A stretch of 64,000 nucleotides of DNA from Corella eumyota (taxonomy: Eukaryota > Chordata > Ascidiacea > Phlebobranchia > Corellidae), in contig OY720098.1 in the NCBI GenBank assembly GCA_963082875.1, positions 7,130,001 through 7,194,000 on the forward strand, written 5' to 3'. Shown here in pieces: positions 63,584-64,000 of this stretch (positions are counted from its first letter, which is position 1; every line of letters begins with the position of its first letter). The translations under genes and the position numbers were made by a program. The notes under the pieces were generated by a model. The model saw only the letters and a list, made by a program, of their open reading frames with translations, had not been told where the DNA came from and searched no databases.

Positions 63584-64000
63584 GTAAGGAGCGTTGTGGA
63601 TGTTTAGGTATATCACTTTTGCCACGTGGATGTAAAATAGACGGTTTTGTTATTTTTACAGCAGAGCTGCTAAAGCTTAAGCGTATATTAGTTATTTAGC
63701 TTCTTTTTAAAAATTGTCTTCTGTATGTTGTAAAATTTTAAATTGTAAAGTTAGACACACATTTATACACCAGCAAGTATTAGTTAGACCAATAAACAAA
63801 GTTTATTAGAATAAATAACTACTTCATCTTTTTAAGTTTAATGGGCAAAATTTCTGTCAGTTTTAATAAGATGAGTATATAGTGATTGCTTTGTTGTGTT
63901 ATTTTAACAAATAGTTTGGGTTTCTGACGTAGATTGACAAGCCCTAGTTGATTTTACAGCGGTATGTTAAAGTGGTTCTTGCGGGTTTAGAACTTGATTG
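63584..64000 (+). other. Flank with candidate alternative terminal exon and poly(A) signals
   Basis: A usable acceptor (TTATTTTTACAG) lies before 63662. Joined in phase to the exon ending at 63583 it gives Gln-Ser-Cys and then TAA at 63671-63673. AATAAA follows at 63791-63796 and 63810-63815. This could be a terminal exon making a short protein without SH2 and PTB domains. Otherwise the gene continues to the right of the window. The sequence alone does not decide. Confidence 0.35.

Overview
The window looks like nuclear DNA of a tunicate, most probably Ciona. It is very AT-rich (roughly two thirds A+T by eye). Its genes are chordate-type and compact, with many short, strongly spliced exons; the two clearest products are close to their vertebrate orthologues and carry long, fast-evolving low-complexity tails. 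The species call is an inference. No rRNA, tRNA, CRISPR array or virus-like element was seen. All gene models were built by reading splice sites and codon phase by hand, and every exon join listed is phase-consistent.

Layout. (1) Positions 1-2751, minus strand: the 5' part of a gene for a secreted matrix-type protein with a hydrophobic leader and an N-terminal thrombospondin/laminin-G-like (TSPN) domain, running off the left edge. (2) Positions 2.8-18.3 kb: a long non-coding stretch with one well-spliced orphan minus-strand exon (4904-5097), a GC-rich palindromic island near 4.45 kb, a 76-bp tandem duplication (10.4 kb), a degenerate tRNA-derived SINE (11.6 kb) and a group of paired GATA sites (13.9-15.4 kb). 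(3) Positions 18321-29162, plus strand: a complete 17-exon NOS1AP/CAPON orthologue of about 983 residues. (4) Positions 30.1-35.7 kb: an AT-rich intergenic stretch with a promoter-like patch at 34.6-34.8 kb. (5) Positions 35719-44875, plus strand: a complete 12-exon SLC26A11-type anion transporter of about 692 residues. (6) Positions 44.9-51.1 kb: an intergenic stretch. (7) Positions 51094-63583, plus strand: a tensin-like gene with two alternative first exons that splice to one shared acceptor. No phosphatase or C2 exons were found upstream of it, and an alternative terminal exon may end it near 63.67 kb.

The three plus-strand genes lie head to tail and the left gene diverges from them. NOS1AP is a PTB adaptor, SLC26A11 a membrane anion transporter and tensin an adhesion scaffold; nothing in the sequence shows that they work together. 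The most unusual feature at window scale is the palindrome TGACGTCA. I counted 22 copies in 64 kb where base composition predicts about one, including 13 inside coding exons of two unrelated genes, read in two different frames.
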